A stretch of DNA of 64,000 bases from Sulfodiicoccus acidiphilus (GCF_003967175.1 NZ_AP018553.1:558001-622000); one strand, 5' to 3'; counted from the stretch's first letter, positions 27,472 to 37,034 are shown. Program-made: numbers and translations. Notes: generated by a model from the letters alone, not told the origin.

Positions 27472-27695
27472 CAGACTTCGAACCTCCTCTCCAGAGTTAC
27501 TTTGACTCCTCCCCTCACGTCCTCTCCGTCTACCATGGAGAAGCCGTACTTCTGACATATTGCGGGTACCTCCCTCAATACGCTCAAGCTGACGGTGAGT
27601 GTTAGAAGCTCTCCCATCTTAACCTTAGACTGCGCCAAGGTAGCCTCGAAGTCCCTCGCGGAGGATATCACGAATTTAAAACAGAATGAGGGCAT
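27471..27695 (-). CDS. 74-aa protein coupled to GAT-QueC
   Basis: Small soluble alpha/beta protein starting ATG 27695 (MPSFCFKFVISSARDF...) and stopping in TGATG overlap with the GAT-QueC gene. Alternating strands and a C-terminal VKVTLERRFEV strand suggest a compact ferredoxin-like or beta-grasp fold. It has Cys5 and another Cys near 50, but no known motif. Strict coupling suggests a partner in archaeosine formation. Upstream frame extension to 27758 runs into the divergent helicase gene and is rejected. Function not recognised. Confidence 0.55.
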   Translation of the reverse strand: MPSFCFKFVISSARDFEATLAQSKVKMGELLTLTVSLSVLREVPAICQKYGFSMVDGEDVRGGVKVTLERRFEV

Positions 27696-27704
27696 ATTAA
27701 GGCT

Positions 27705-29894
27705 ATGCTGGACGACCTGTCCTCCCTGGCGCGATCTGCCGGAGCCTCCATAGTTCACGTTAAGGTTCAGACTAGCGGGGAGCCGCTCCCTGGACCGTCG
27801 GTGGAGGATTTGGGACTGAACGCTACGCTCATGGAAAACCTTAAGGAGGTGGGCGTGACAAGGCTCTACCTCTATCAGTCCAAGGTACTTTCCATTTGGA
27901 GGGAGGGCAGGAACGCCATTGTGGTCTCCGGCACCGGGACTGGAAAGACAGAATCATTCCTAGTACCGGCCTTGGACGCGGCCTCTCGAGGCGAGCGCAG
28001 TGTCCTCGTCTATCCTACTAAAGCACTAGCTAGGGACCAGCTCTCGAGGATACAGAGGTTAGCGAAGGGTGTCGCGGAGGTTGGCGTGTTCGATGGTGAC
28101 ACTCCCCCAAAGGAGAGGACGAGGTTAGCCGATTCGCCTCCGGACCTCCTCATCACCAATCCCGACATGCTTCACGTCGGGCTGGCCATGAGTTCCAGGT
28201 TCAGGGAGCTAGTGCGGTCAGCCGACCACTTCGTCTTCGACGAGGTGCACGTCTACGAGGGTGTGTTCGGTTCACACCTGAGGGCCCTCGTTGATAGGCT
28301 TAGAGGCTTCTCCGGAGACCTCCACGTGGTCGCCTCAAGCGCCACCCTCGGGAGGCCCGACTGGACTTTCAACTCGCTCTTCGGAATGGAGGCCGAGCTC
28401 GTGGAGGGACTATCCGGAAGGAAGGGAACGGTGGTTCACGCCATGGTGTTTTCACAGAATAGGTGGACTACGTCGGCCCTCCTGGCGTCGCAGCTGGTCC
28501 GGAGGGGCCTTAGGACTCTGGTCTTCACCGACTCTCAGCAGATGGCCGAGCTAGTCAGTAAGATAGCCTCGAGGCTCGGAGTCACGCTCCAGGTGCACAG
28601 GGCCGGTATAACGGTTGAGGAGAGGCTCAGGGTCGAGGAGGAGTTGAGGAGGGGGGAAACCATGGGCGTCGTGGCCACTCCCACCCTCGAACTCGGACTC
28701 GACGTCGGAACGTTGGACGCGGTCGTGATGGCACACAACCCGCCCACCTTCTCGAGGTACCTCCAGAGGGCTGGTAGGGCCGGGAGGAGAGGGAGGGAGG
28801 GGTACGCGTTCGTCGTGCTGGGAGACGATCCGATAGACTCCTACTACGTGAGAAACCCAGACAGGTTCTACAACAGGGAACTGACTCCCCTCCCAGTCGA
28901 TCCTTCCAACATGGACGTACTAAGGGTGCACGTGGCCGCACACGTGATCTCGCACCCGGGGGCTTCGAAGCTCCCCGCTCTATGGACGAAGGCCGCCAGG
29001 ACGCTGGTGGAGGAACGGATCCTGAAGGAGTTGGGCGGAAAGTTCTACCCCACCTCCGAAACCTGGAACTTCGTCTCCTCGTCCTCTCTAAGGAGCTCTG
29101 GCCCCTCAGTGAAACTGTACCACCAGGGAAAGAGGATCGGAGAGAGGGAGCTACCCCTGGCGTTGATGGAACTCTTCCCTGGGGCGATATACATGAACTC
29201 TAGGAGGACCTACAGAGTCTCAGCCCTGAACCTACAGGAGAGGAGGGCGGAACTAGATAGGCTTAGGGACGACACTCCAACCTACACAAGGCCCCTGTAC
29301 GATGTAGATGTAAAGGAGTTCAACCATCTTGAGAAGGGGAGGGCCTTTGGTTTACCAACTGCCTACGGTGAGATGAAGGTGGAGGTTACAGTGACTGGCT
29401 ACGTGTTGCTTGACTCTCTTAGCGACAAGAAGGAGCAGTTCAGTTTGCCGAACCCAGTGTCTTACTCCTACTGGACTAAGGGGTTCGTGGTGGTGCACCC
29501 GAAAGTCATGGGGGATCCGCTCGGTGACATGGAGGCCTTCCACGCCACGGAACACTCCATCATAGCGGCAGGGAGGGCCGTCGCTGGCGCCTCGATCACC
29601 GACCTCTCTGGAGTGAGTTACCCCAGTGGTCACGTGGTGGTCTACGACTCCGCTCAGGGAGGGAGCGGAGTGAGTGAACTGCTCTTCAGGAGACTCGAGG
29701 ACGCCTACCACGTGGCCAGGGAGGTACTGTCCAACTGCGACTGCGAAGACGGCTGTCCCAGGTGTGTATACAGCCCATACTGTGGTAACAACAACAGGGT
29801 ACTCTCTAGAAAGAAAGCGTTAAGATTGATAGAATTAATGTCATCTGGAGTGGAGGTGGAGGATTGGGAGAGGTGGGGAAGGCCCTTGGTGTAG
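27705..29894 (+). CDS. DEAD/DEAH helicase with C-terminal DUF1998 Zn domain (MrfA/Hrq1-like)
   Basis: 729-aa superfamily 2 helicase. Motif I SGTGTGKTE (about 76-84), motif II DEVH (about 178-181), motif VI QRAGRAGRRG (about 351-360). The C-terminus carries the DUF1998/MZB four-Cys cluster CDCEDGCPRCVYSPYCG (about 682-698). Such enzymes (MrfA, Hrq1) are 3'-5' DNA helicases of DNA repair. ATG 27705 lies 9 bp from the divergent 74-aa gene, so the two share a very compact promoter. The downstream Fe-S protein gene follows after 2 nt, suggesting an operon. Confidence 0.85.
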   Translation: MLDDLSSLARSAGASIVHVKVQTSGEPLPGPSVEDLGLNATLMENLKEVGVTRLYLYQSKVLSIWREGRNAIVVSGTGTGKTESFLVPALDAASRGERSVLVYPTKALARDQLSRIQRLAKGVAEVGVFDGDTPPKERTRLADSPPDLLITNPDMLHVGLAMSSRFRELVRSADHFVFDEVHVYEGVFGSHLRALVDRLRGFSGDLHVVASSATLGRPDWTFNSLFGMEAELVEGLSGRKGTVVHAMVFSQNRWTTSALLASQLVRRGLRTLVFTDSQQMAELVSKIASRLGVTLQVHRAGITVEERLRVEEELRRGETMGVVATPTLELGLDVGTLDAVVMAHNPPTFSRYLQRAGRAGRRGREGYAFVVLGDDPIDSYYVRNPDRFYNRELTPLPVDPSNMDVLRVHVAAHVISHPGASKLPALWTKAARTLVEERILKELGGKFYPTSETWNFVSSSSLRSSGPSVKLYHQGKRIGERELPLALMELFPGAIYMNSRRTYRVSALNLQERRAELDRLRDDTPTYTRPLYDVDVKEFNHLEKGRAFGLPTAYGEMKVEVTVTGYVLLDSLSDKKEQFSLPNPVSYSYWTKGFVVVHPKVMGDPLGDMEAFHATEHSIIAAGRAVAGASITDLSGVSYPSGHVVVYDSAQGGSGVSELLFRRLEDAYHVAREVLSNCDCEDGCPRCVYSPYCGNNNRVLSRKKALRLIELMSSGVEVEDWERWGRPLV

Positions 29895-29896
29895 AG

Positions 29897-31756
29897 ATGG
29901 CGGAGATTTATGGGACAACTTCGCCCACCCACAGGGGAAGGCCCCCTGCCAGAGTCATAAAGGTGAGGGACGCAGACGACGCAGTTCAGGCATCGGAGCT
30001 CTCCCCAGTTCCCAGGTACGAGTACAGCAGGGGGGTCGAGGGAGAGAAGGTGGCGGACTTCGTGGAACTAAGGGGAGTTAAGGACCTCGGGGACAGGATG
30101 GAAGTACTCGCCGGGACGTTGTGGAGGGAAGTGCTTCACCTGAATCCAGAGGTGTGGGGGAACGCCGACTTCTCAGTGGGTGGGTCAGTTTACTTCAGGG
30201 ACGCTGGCTTCGGCTTCAACGAGTTCGGGACTATTGACAGGAGAGTTGAGGTCAAATCCTTCGTCGAGGGTAAACTTGTTGAGGGAAAATACGCTGGTGG
30301 GCTAGTCTATTCCGTAACCTTGAGGAAGGAGTCAAAGGACGTAGTCCACGTCTTCAAGACGGGAAACCTGAGAGAACTCTTGGCCACTGTGGCCTCGTGG
30401 TACTCCTCCAGCGTTCCTCCCTTCAGGGACGTGACGCTGTGGAGGGGAGGAGAGTGGACTCTCTCCGTCTCCTACCCTAGGACAAGGGAGGTCCTAGTGA
30501 GGGCTATGGTCTCTGGGATGCCGGAGGGCAAGCCCCCCATAGAGGAAATTTCCTTCCCTCACGGCTCAAGGTACTTCGGCTTCACCTCCGTACAGAGGGT
30601 GTTGGAGCGAGCTGACGATCTCGAGTCTGCGTCAAGGGCCTTCCTGAGGTTCTCCAAGGCCGGGGTGGCCATCTCGATCTACTACGACGGGAGGAAGGCT
30701 CCGCCGGCCTGGATCTCCCTGGCCGATTACAGCTCTCCTGAAGTTAACTTCGACACGATGGGTTGCGTTATGTGCGGGAGGTGCGTATACGTCTGTCCTC
30801 ACGTACAGCAGAGGAGTTCCCCCGCCTTCTCTCCATTGGGAGTGTACTCCTTGATGGGAACTGGCAGAGAGGGCGAGGTTTCGAACTGCCACATGTGCGG
30901 GATGTGCGAATCGGTCTGTCCTGCCAACCTGAAGATAAGGGAGATCCTGAGGAAACATGCCACCCCCAAGTGGACTGGAAACTTGAGGTACGCCGTGAGG
31001 GCCGTGAGGGAGAGGAGTGTAGTTATCACGCCAATCAGTGCGGGGCTCTGGGAGTACGCCCTCAGGGCGGTGAAGTTCCTCCACGGTAAGGGAGTGAACG
31101 CAGGCATGGTGACCTTGGACGTGGACGTGAAGGACTTAGTCCTCGGGAGACTGGACACCAGGACTTTGTCCAAGGAACTTGCTGGAGTAGGGGAGATAAT
31201 AACAATCACCCCCGAGGAGTACGAATACCTTAAGCCGTTAGCTAGAGAAATGGTGATCGAGGTGAACAGCCTCGAGAGCTACCTTGGGATCGACCTGAGT
31301 GGAAGGAGCGTTCACGTTCCCTGCTTCAGCGGGGGGAGGAACTTCAAGGCTTGCTCTATGGGCTTCTTGGATATGCTCAACGATGAGGGAGGTTCCAAGG
31401 TTATCGAGGCCGAGGCGTCGCTCTGTCCCATAGCTGCGGCAACGATGGGGGTGAAGAACCTCATGGATCTAGCTGGAGTGCAGCTCGACGATACTGTGTT
31501 CACTAGGTTGATAGAGGGTATAGACTCGGTGCAGGCCAGGTTCGGAGAACTGAGGAGGGACGCCCAGTGGTACGCCGAGGTGGATGGGACGATTCACTTG
31601 AAGTTCCTGAAGGCCCTGGTTGCACCTCTAATCAAAAGCGTCTCACTCACAGAGGCCCTCCAACTCTGGTTTAACAGGGACAGAATCTCGGCCCCAGAGG
31701 AGCTAAAGGGTGCCTTATTGGACGTTCTAAGGGAGAGGCTTGGAGCCTCACCTTAA
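29897..31756 (+). CDS. Flavin-oxidase-like/ferredoxin/CCG-domain Fe-S protein
   Basis: 619-aa predicted cytoplasmic oxidoreductase. The N-terminal ~270 residues look like a degenerate GlcD/FAD-linked oxidase, with SVGGSVYFRDAGFGFNEFG resembling its FAD-contact loop. Two 4Fe-4S motifs follow: GCVMCGRCVYVCP near 287-299 and NCHMCGMCESVCP near 324-336. The C-terminal ~260 residues resemble a GlcF/HdrB-type cysteine-rich domain with CFSGGRNFKAC and LCPIAAATMG. The fusion parallels D-lactate/glycolate dehydrogenases. ATG 29897 follows the helicase stop by two bases; an upstream in-frame start at 29864 would overlap it. Substrate unknown. Confidence 0.65.
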   Translation: MAEIYGTTSPTHRGRPPARVIKVRDADDAVQASELSPVPRYEYSRGVEGEKVADFVELRGVKDLGDRMEVLAGTLWREVLHLNPEVWGNADFSVGGSVYFRDAGFGFNEFGTIDRRVEVKSFVEGKLVEGKYAGGLVYSVTLRKESKDVVHVFKTGNLRELLATVASWYSSSVPPFRDVTLWRGGEWTLSVSYPRTREVLVRAMVSGMPEGKPPIEEISFPHGSRYFGFTSVQRVLERADDLESASRAFLRFSKAGVAISIYYDGRKAPPAWISLADYSSPEVNFDTMGCVMCGRCVYVCPHVQQRSSPAFSPLGVYSLMGTGREGEVSNCHMCGMCESVCPANLKIREILRKHATPKWTGNLRYAVRAVRERSVVITPISAGLWEYALRAVKFLHGKGVNAGMVTLDVDVKDLVLGRLDTRTLSKELAGVGEIITITPEEYEYLKPLAREMVIEVNSLESYLGIDLSGRSVHVPCFSGGRNFKACSMGFLDMLNDEGGSKVIEAEASLCPIAAATMGVKNLMDLAGVQLDDTVFTRLIEGIDSVQARFGELRRDAQWYAEVDGTIHLKFLKALVAPLIKSVSLTEALQLWFNRDRISAPEELKGALLDVLRERLGASP

Positions 31757-32299
31757 CATTGTGTATAGAACGAACGCGATGGTGGCTAGGGCCACCGCTA
31801 TCCCCACCACCTTGGAGGCCCGAGTAGGCACGTAAGTGAGCGCAATGGCCAAGACGTACATCAGAGAGGAAGATATGACGATGAAGAGGGCTATGTAAAC
31901 CGAACCTAGCAGGAGACCCGCTTCAGCCGCCAAAACGGCCACCAGCACTTTTGATGGAGTAAGAGCCAACGCACCCTGGGCTACTCCCATCCCTCCTCCC
32001 TTCACTTCGAACTCCTTTCCAGAGATCTCCTCAACTAGGAGCAGGACTCCCACACCTAGGCCTATCAAATCGCCCGCCACCTCTAGCACCCTCACGAAGC
32101 CGAAGAGTAGTATTATAGGTATCGCTACCATTGCGAATCCTAGGCCATGTCCTAGAGAGAACTTGAGGTATTCCCTCTTGGAAGCCATGGTCTTCATTGT
32201 AGCTATGTGGTCGGGTTCGAGAGCGTGAGCAGCTCCGAGGCCTAGCACTAAAAGGAGTACGCCTGGAGAGGCAGCGAGGATGACGAAGGCCGTCAACAA
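31748..32299 (-). CDS. NiCoT/UreH-like nickel-cobalt transporter
   Basis: About 183 aa and 5-6 TM helices. The NiCoT signature HX4DH is present as HALEPDHIA in the first helix, followed by SLGHGLGF. Both are typical of Ni2+/Co2+ permeases and their UreH-like relatives. The frame stays open to 32578, but codons upstream of about 32320 lie inside a transposon-derived repeat (32370-32631) and have non-coding composition. No ATG/GTG exists between repeat and motif, so TTG 32299 (GGTGG upstream) is the best start. This half-length form may be truncated. Its 3' end overlaps the Fe-S gene by 9 bp. Confidence 0.6.
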   Translation of the reverse strand: MLTAFVILAASPGVLLLVLGLGAAHALEPDHIATMKTMASKREYLKFSLGHGLGFAMVAIPIILLFGFVRVLEVAGDLIGLGVGVLLLVEEISGKEFEVKGGGMGVAQGALALTPSKVLVAVLAAEAGLLLGSVYIALFIVISSSLMYVLAIALTYVPTRASKVVGIAVALATIAFVLYTMLR

Positions 32300-32369
32300 C
32301 GTCGTTCCTAACCACCAAACACCTGTATCTGGAGAGCGTGTAAAAATGTTTCTGGTGTCTAAGGTTTTA

Positions 32370-32631
32370 CTTAACGGGGGTTGAGGGAGCCAAAGTCCCC
32401 TCCCTAGGAACGGCCCCCTCATGGAAACGTCTTTATGGGATGTTGGGAAACTGTAATCCGTAACCTTGTCCTTGAGAATCGGGTACCCTAGGGACCCGGG
32501 GAACTCAATGGAGGACGAACGTCGTAACCTCCCTTCCCCACGGTTTACAGAACCGTTAAATGGAACATACGCTACCAACAGTGATCGAGGTCGTTAGAGG
32601 AAGAGTGGTGGTGAAGATGGGGTAAGTTCAC
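32370..32631 (+). mobile_element. tnpB-less IS200/IS605-type element (copy D)
   Basis: Plus orientation. Left end cttaacgggggttgaggg with its hairpin arms runs to about 32431. The middle block contains ccctagggacccggggaactca, ccttccccacggtttacag and gatcgagg, all aligning in order with the complement of copy G. The right end finishes ggggtaagttcac, the analogue of ggggtagttcac in copies F and G. About 262 bp, no reading frame of its own. It abuts and extends the minus-strand frame of the Ni/Co transporter. Confidence 0.6.
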
Positions 32632-33160
32632 CTTCCACCACCCCTTAGGACGGGGAAGAAGCTGGAATTAACTATGACTTCCTCATTTCCGCTCTCCTTC
32701 CAATGGCTCAGCACCGTTGTGTTAAGGCCTTACCCTCCCTAGAGGGGGAAAAGGACTACTTTCAACACGTCCTTTGGGCGGCGAGCAGGGCGTTTAGGTG
32801 AACTAAGTCTTGCGCTTCCGTTAGTCCAGAGTGGTGAAGTTCACCTCGGCGAGGTACTGCATACGCCTTTTGTACTTCAGCTAGTCTGATTCACTAAAAG
32901 CTCTCTCCGAAACCGCTCAGTGAGAGTCGAACTACGGTAGTCCTCTGACTTCATCGTTAGACACAGCAAGTCCCCAGCGTCACGGGAGAAGAGTACTCCA
33001 CAGGGGGAGCAGAGCAGATGAAGGTGCAAGAGGAAGAGGAGGTGGTTATTCTTGTCGCCACGTTTCAGAGGGGGCTGTCAACTAACGAGATACCCTTTGA
33101 ATCGCCCCCTTTGTAACGGTGGGCACACCGATTTAAGCCAGAACGCGCAGTACTCGTAAC
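32632..33160. other. Intergenic stretch, no supported gene
   Basis: No gene recognised. A short frame at 32961-33107 has an acidic N-terminus but no family or promoter context. A gatttaagcc box (about 33130-33138) lies roughly 25-30 nt upstream of the MFS ATG at 33161 and is its likely TATA. Confidence 0.35.
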
Positions 33161-34348
33161 ATGGAGTCCCAGAGACTTAGGGTACTAACGTTCACCTCCC
33201 TGGCTCACTTCGTGAACGATGGCACGTTTCTCCTGTTCCCTCTGTTAATGGTGTACTACAACACAGTCCTGAAGGTCAGTCTCGTCTTCCTCGGGGCCAT
33301 GGCCGTGATCTACACCTTACTCTCTGGACTGCTCTCGCCTCCCATAGGGGAGTTCGCCGATAGACACGATTTGGACGCCGTCCTAGTTTTCCTTGGAATA
33401 GCGCTAGAAGCTGCGTCCGTAGGAGTTTTCGCAACCGCGTTCGTCTTCAGAAGTGCCCCCTACATCCTCATAACCCTAGGCGCAGTCGTGCTAGGTGTGG
33501 GACAGGCCTTTTACCACCCAATAGGAGGTGCTGTACTTTCAAGGACCTTCGGAAAGTCGTCTGGAAGGGCCTTGGGCCTTAACGGGGCCTTGGGTAGCGT
33601 CGGCAGATCGCTGTCTCCGTCCATCGTGACCCTACTCATAGTGGCGGCGGGTCTAGTCCTAGGTCTGTCCATCTTCACTATCTACATGTTCGTGGTGGCG
33701 GCTCTCATACTAGTGGGACTCAGGGTCTACAACAAGGGCTCAAGGTCTGCCGTTCGTGGGAGAGGAGAGAAGTTAGATAGGGGCTACTACAAGTTTCTCC
33801 TCATTTTAGGTGTTATAGTGTTCATAAGGAGCATGTTCATCACAGGCACCACAAACTTCCTCGGAGAATACATCTACCACATTTACCTTTCCAAGACCTT
33901 GGCTGGAATATTCCTTACAGTGGGATTTTTGGGGTCCATAGTGGGACAGCCCTTCTTCGGGTGGCTCACGGAGAGGAAGGGAGGACTCTTCACATTCACA
34001 GTAACTAGCGGCCTAGCTTTAGTGACTTTTTTCCTGTTCATGCTCGCTAGCAAACAGTTGGTCCTCTCCTCCCTCATCTACTCGATCTTCACCTTCGCCG
34101 CGTTCAGTGCCTTTCCTGTGCTTCTCGGCTACGTCTCGCAAGTCTTCCCGAAGAACTTCTACACAGTGGCCAACTCCTACGTTTGGGGCGTGGGTAACGT
34201 GGTGGGAGGTTCGGCCGGGACGGCGCTCGTGACAGCACTCATAGGAGTGGGTATGTCGCTCTACACCTCCTTCTACATCATGCTGGGACTCGCGGTGGTT
34301 TCAATGGCCCTGATACCCTTGATACCGAGGAGGAAGGGAAGTTTTTAG
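33161..34348 (+). CDS. MFS transporter, fosmidomycin-resistance-like group
   Basis: 395-aa protein with about 12 TM helices. It carries the HFVNDG motif in helix 1 (residues 16-21) and FYHPIGGA in helix 4 (about 115-122), features of the Fsr-like MFS group, whose members export drugs or aromatic compounds; the usual motif A is weak (GEFADRHD). First of three same-strand genes (MFS, pyruvate oxidase-like, NDH-2-like) separated by 21 and 4 bp, hence probably one operon. Substrate unknown; export of an organic acid linked to the next enzyme is conceivable. Confidence 0.75.
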   Translation: MESQRLRVLTFTSLAHFVNDGTFLLFPLLMVYYNTVLKVSLVFLGAMAVIYTLLSGLLSPPIGEFADRHDLDAVLVFLGIALEAASVGVFATAFVFRSAPYILITLGAVVLGVGQAFYHPIGGAVLSRTFGKSSGRALGLNGALGSVGRSLSPSIVTLLIVAAGLVLGLSIFTIYMFVVAALILVGLRVYNKGSRSAVRGRGEKLDRGYYKFLLILGVIVFIRSMFITGTTNFLGEYIYHIYLSKTLAGIFLTVGFLGSIVGQPFFGWLTERKGGLFTFTVTSGLALVTFFLFMLASKQLVLSSLIYSIFTFAAFSAFPVLLGYVSQVFPKNFYTVANSYVWGVGNVVGGSAGTALVTALIGVGMSLYTSFYIMLGLAVVSMALIPLIPRRKGSF

Positions 34349-34369
34349 GAGGTAACCCACCTATACATT

Positions 34370-36025
34370 ATGGGGAAATCGGCAGCGGATGTGATTTTGG
34401 ACACCTTGGCCTCTGCGGGAGTGAGAAGAATATACGGGATTCCTGGGGACTCCATTGACCCTCTGGTGGACGCCCTAAGGAGGAACGACAGAGTCAAGTA
34501 CGTTCAAGTGAGGCACGAGGAAGGAGCGGCCTTCGCCGCTTCAGCTGAGGCAAAACTTACCGGAGGTCCAGCAGCCTGCATGGGTACCTCAGGTCCAGGT
34601 TCCATCCACCTTCTCAACGGACTTTACGACGCTAAGATGGACCACGTTCCGGTGATAGCTTTGACAGGCCAAGTGGAAAGCGAACTCCTAGGCTCAGACT
34701 ACTTCCAAGAGGTTAACATCGTCAAGCTCTTCGACGACGTGGCTGTCTTCAACCAGGCCTTGGTGAATCCCAAGAGTGCCGGCGCGTTAGCCGAGAGGGC
34801 GGTTAGGGAGGCAGTCACGAAGAGAGGAGTCGCCCACCTGAACCTACCTGTAGACGTCCTCAGAGAAGATGGAGGGGAACCTGTGAAAGAGGTCAAAATC
34901 TCCTTTCCACGCTTTCAGCCCGATCTCGACGAAGCTCTAGAGCTACTTAACTTGAGCGAGAGACCTGTAGTGATGATAGGGGGAGGTGCGAGGGGAAGCT
35001 CGAAGCTCCTAGACGAGTTCTCGGAGAAGTTGGGAGCACCTGTCGTTTACGCCCTAAAGGGTAAGGGTGTACTACCCGACTTAGACCCCAAGGTTTTGGG
35101 GGGAATAGGACTCCTCGGCACTAGACCGTCGGTGGAGGCCCTGAACAAGGCAGACCTCCTAGTGCTTCTGGGAACCTCGTTCCCCTACGTTAGCTTCCTG
35201 CCGTCTAGGTGTAAGGTAGTCCAGGTTGACTCGGATCCCTCCTCAGTGGGGAAGAGGGTACCCGTTCAAGTGCCAATCGTGTCGACGGTGGAGGAGTTCC
35301 TAAGGGCAGCCATCCCTAAGCTAAAGGAGAAGGAGGAGAAGTTCTATAAGTCTATGGAGAGGGCGAAGGAGGAGTGGCTCAGGGAACTTTCGAAGGAGGA
35401 GCAAAGCGATAGGAAACCCATGAAACCGCAGAGAGTCGCAGCAGCGCTGTCGAGGGCTGTGAGAGAGGACGCGGTGGTCGCCGTTGACACGGGTAACGTG
35501 ACCATGTGGGGTGCTAGGAACTTCAAGGCCTCGGGTAAACAGACGTTCCTCTTCTCTGCCTGGCTAGGCTCCATGGGTTTCGCCACGCCGGCTGCGGTCG
35601 GAGCTGCTCTCTCCAAGGGGGGTGAGGTGGTAGCGCTGGCAGGTGACGGAGGATTCGTGATGACCATGACAGAGCTCATAACCGCGAAGAAGTACTCCCT
35701 CCCAATCAAGGTCGTGGTGTTCAATAACTCTAAGCTCGGAATGATAAAATTCGAACAGGAGGTCATGGGGTATCCGGAGTGGGGGGTGGACCTCTACAAC
35801 CCAGACTTCGAGGCGCTGGCTAAGTCTATAGGTGCTGACGCCCTGACTATCGAGGACCCGAAGGACTTAGACTCTGGAGTGAGGGAGATGCTCTCCTCAG
35901 AAGGACCGTTCCTCCTCAACGCCGTCGTTGATCCTAACGAGAGACCGATGCCGCCTAAGATGACCTTCGCGCAAGCTAAGAACTACGTCATTTCGCTGTT
36001 CAAGGAGAGGCTGGAGCCGTCGTGA
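34370..36025 (+). CDS. Thiamine-diphosphate enzyme, pyruvate oxidase-like
   Basis: 551-aa member of the acetolactate synthase/pyruvate oxidase family. The ThDP-activating Glu lies in RHEEGAAF (about 48-55). The central domain carries MIGGGARGS. The C-terminal ThDP motif runs GDGGFVMTMTEL through VVFNN (about 426-455). GIPGDSIDP at the N-terminus and the lack of a regulatory-subunit gene favour a PoxB-like oxidase over acetolactate synthase. PoxB enzymes pass electrons from pyruvate to quinone, yielding acetate; the flavoprotein encoded 4 bp downstream could be part of that chain. No dedicated lipid-binding tail is evident. Confidence 0.75.
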   Translation: MGKSAADVILDTLASAGVRRIYGIPGDSIDPLVDALRRNDRVKYVQVRHEEGAAFAASAEAKLTGGPAACMGTSGPGSIHLLNGLYDAKMDHVPVIALTGQVESELLGSDYFQEVNIVKLFDDVAVFNQALVNPKSAGALAERAVREAVTKRGVAHLNLPVDVLREDGGEPVKEVKISFPRFQPDLDEALELLNLSERPVVMIGGGARGSSKLLDEFSEKLGAPVVYALKGKGVLPDLDPKVLGGIGLLGTRPSVEALNKADLLVLLGTSFPYVSFLPSRCKVVQVDSDPSSVGKRVPVQVPIVSTVEEFLRAAIPKLKEKEEKFYKSMERAKEEWLRELSKEEQSDRKPMKPQRVAAALSRAVREDAVVAVDTGNVTMWGARNFKASGKQTFLFSAWLGSMGFATPAAVGAALSKGGEVVALAGDGGFVMTMTELITAKKYSLPIKVVVFNNSKLGMIKFEQEVMGYPEWGVDLYNPDFEALAKSIGADALTIEDPKDLDSGVREMLSSEGPFLLNAVVDPNERPMPPKMTFAQAKNYVISLFKERLEPS

Positions 36026-36029
36026 GAAG

Positions 36030-37034
36030 TTGAAGGTAGTTGTGTTAGGAGGAGGGTTCGCGGGACTGGCGGCTAAGTACTACTACAGGGACGCGGTCCT
36101 AGTGGACAGATACGATTACCTTACCATGACTCCAAACCTAGTGGACGTAGTGGTGACCGGCAGGACCGAAGTAGCCATGGTCCCGAGGAAGGTCGACGTG
36201 AGGGCAGAAGTGTTGAAGGTGGACATAGATGGCAAGAAGGTGGTTACAGACAAGGGAGTATTCGACTACGATAAGCTCGTGTTGTCCTTAGGTTACGAGC
36301 AGGACCTCTCCAAAGTTCCTGGCGCGCGGGTTAACGCGTTGAAACTTGAGACTCTAAATGACGCCTTGACCCTGAGGGCTAAGATAGAGAGAGCCAAGAG
36401 GGTAGTGATCGTAGGTGGCGGCGACTTAGGGGTCGAGCTGGCCGGGTCTACTGTGGAGCTGGCCTCTCGACTTAGGGGTAGGGAGGTTACATTAGTGAAT
36501 CACGGAGAAAGGCTACTTCCTCACATGCCTCCTAGAATATCTAGGAAGGTGGAGGATCTCCTTTCCTCCAAGGTGAGGCTCCTCCTCGGTCAGAAGGTTG
36601 AGGAAGTGAGGGAAGGAGAGGTTGTCCTGAAGGACCAGGTCCTTAGGACTGACTTGACAATTTACGCCGGAGGGTTGAGGGGACCTCCGATCTTAAGCAA
36701 CTTACCACTCTCTCGAAGGGAGGGGAAGGTGTTGGTGAGGAGGAACCTGTCGTCTGTGGACAGGGACGACGTATACGCAGCAGGAGCGTGCGCGGACGGG
36801 ATTCCATCAAACGGCCAGGCCGCCATCGACTCTGGGAGAATAGCGATCAGGAACGCCGTAGGTGAGGGTTCTGAGGAGTACAAGCCTCGCCCTATCGTGG
36901 ACGTGGTGAAGGTAGAAGAAGAGTGTTTCGGTGCGATCGGGGAGGTCCCTCTGAGTGGAGGTGTGGGCTGTCTCCTCAGGTCTCTTGCTTACTTCAACGT
37001 TATGAGGATGGCCGGTTTGTTGAACCTCCGCTGA
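36030..37034 (+). CDS. NDH-2-like FAD/NAD(P) oxidoreductase
   Basis: 334-aa two-dinucleotide-fold flavoprotein. FAD motif VVLGGGFAGLAAKYY at 3-17, NAD(P) motif VVIVGGGDLGVELAG near 127-141, and a C-terminal YAAGACADG FAD-contact near 248-256. There is no redox Cys pair between them, as in type II NADH dehydrogenases and sulfide:quinone reductases; SQR-type cysteines are not placed correctly. A short hydrophobic C-terminus (SLAYFNVMRMAGLLNL) may attach to the membrane. TTG start at 36030, 4 bp after the pyruvate oxidase-like stop. Electron transfer to quinone is inferred. Confidence 0.7.
   Translation: MKVVVLGGGFAGLAAKYYYRDAVLVDRYDYLTMTPNLVDVVVTGRTEVAMVPRKVDVRAEVLKVDIDGKKVVTDKGVFDYDKLVLSLGYEQDLSKVPGARVNALKLETLNDALTLRAKIERAKRVVIVGGGDLGVELAGSTVELASRLRGREVTLVNHGERLLPHMPPRISRKVEDLLSSKVRLLLGQKVEEVREGEVVLKDQVLRTDLTIYAGGLRGPPILSNLPLSRREGKVLVRRNLSSVDRDDVYAAGACADGIPSNGQAAIDSGRIAIRNAVGEGSEEYKPRPIVDVVKVEEECFGAIGEVPLSGGVGCLLRSLAYFNVMRMAGLLNLR

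Noticed and set aside
27472-27558. N-terminal extension of GAT-QueC
   Set aside because: It would hide the catalytic Cys2 and overlaps the 74-aa gene out of frame.
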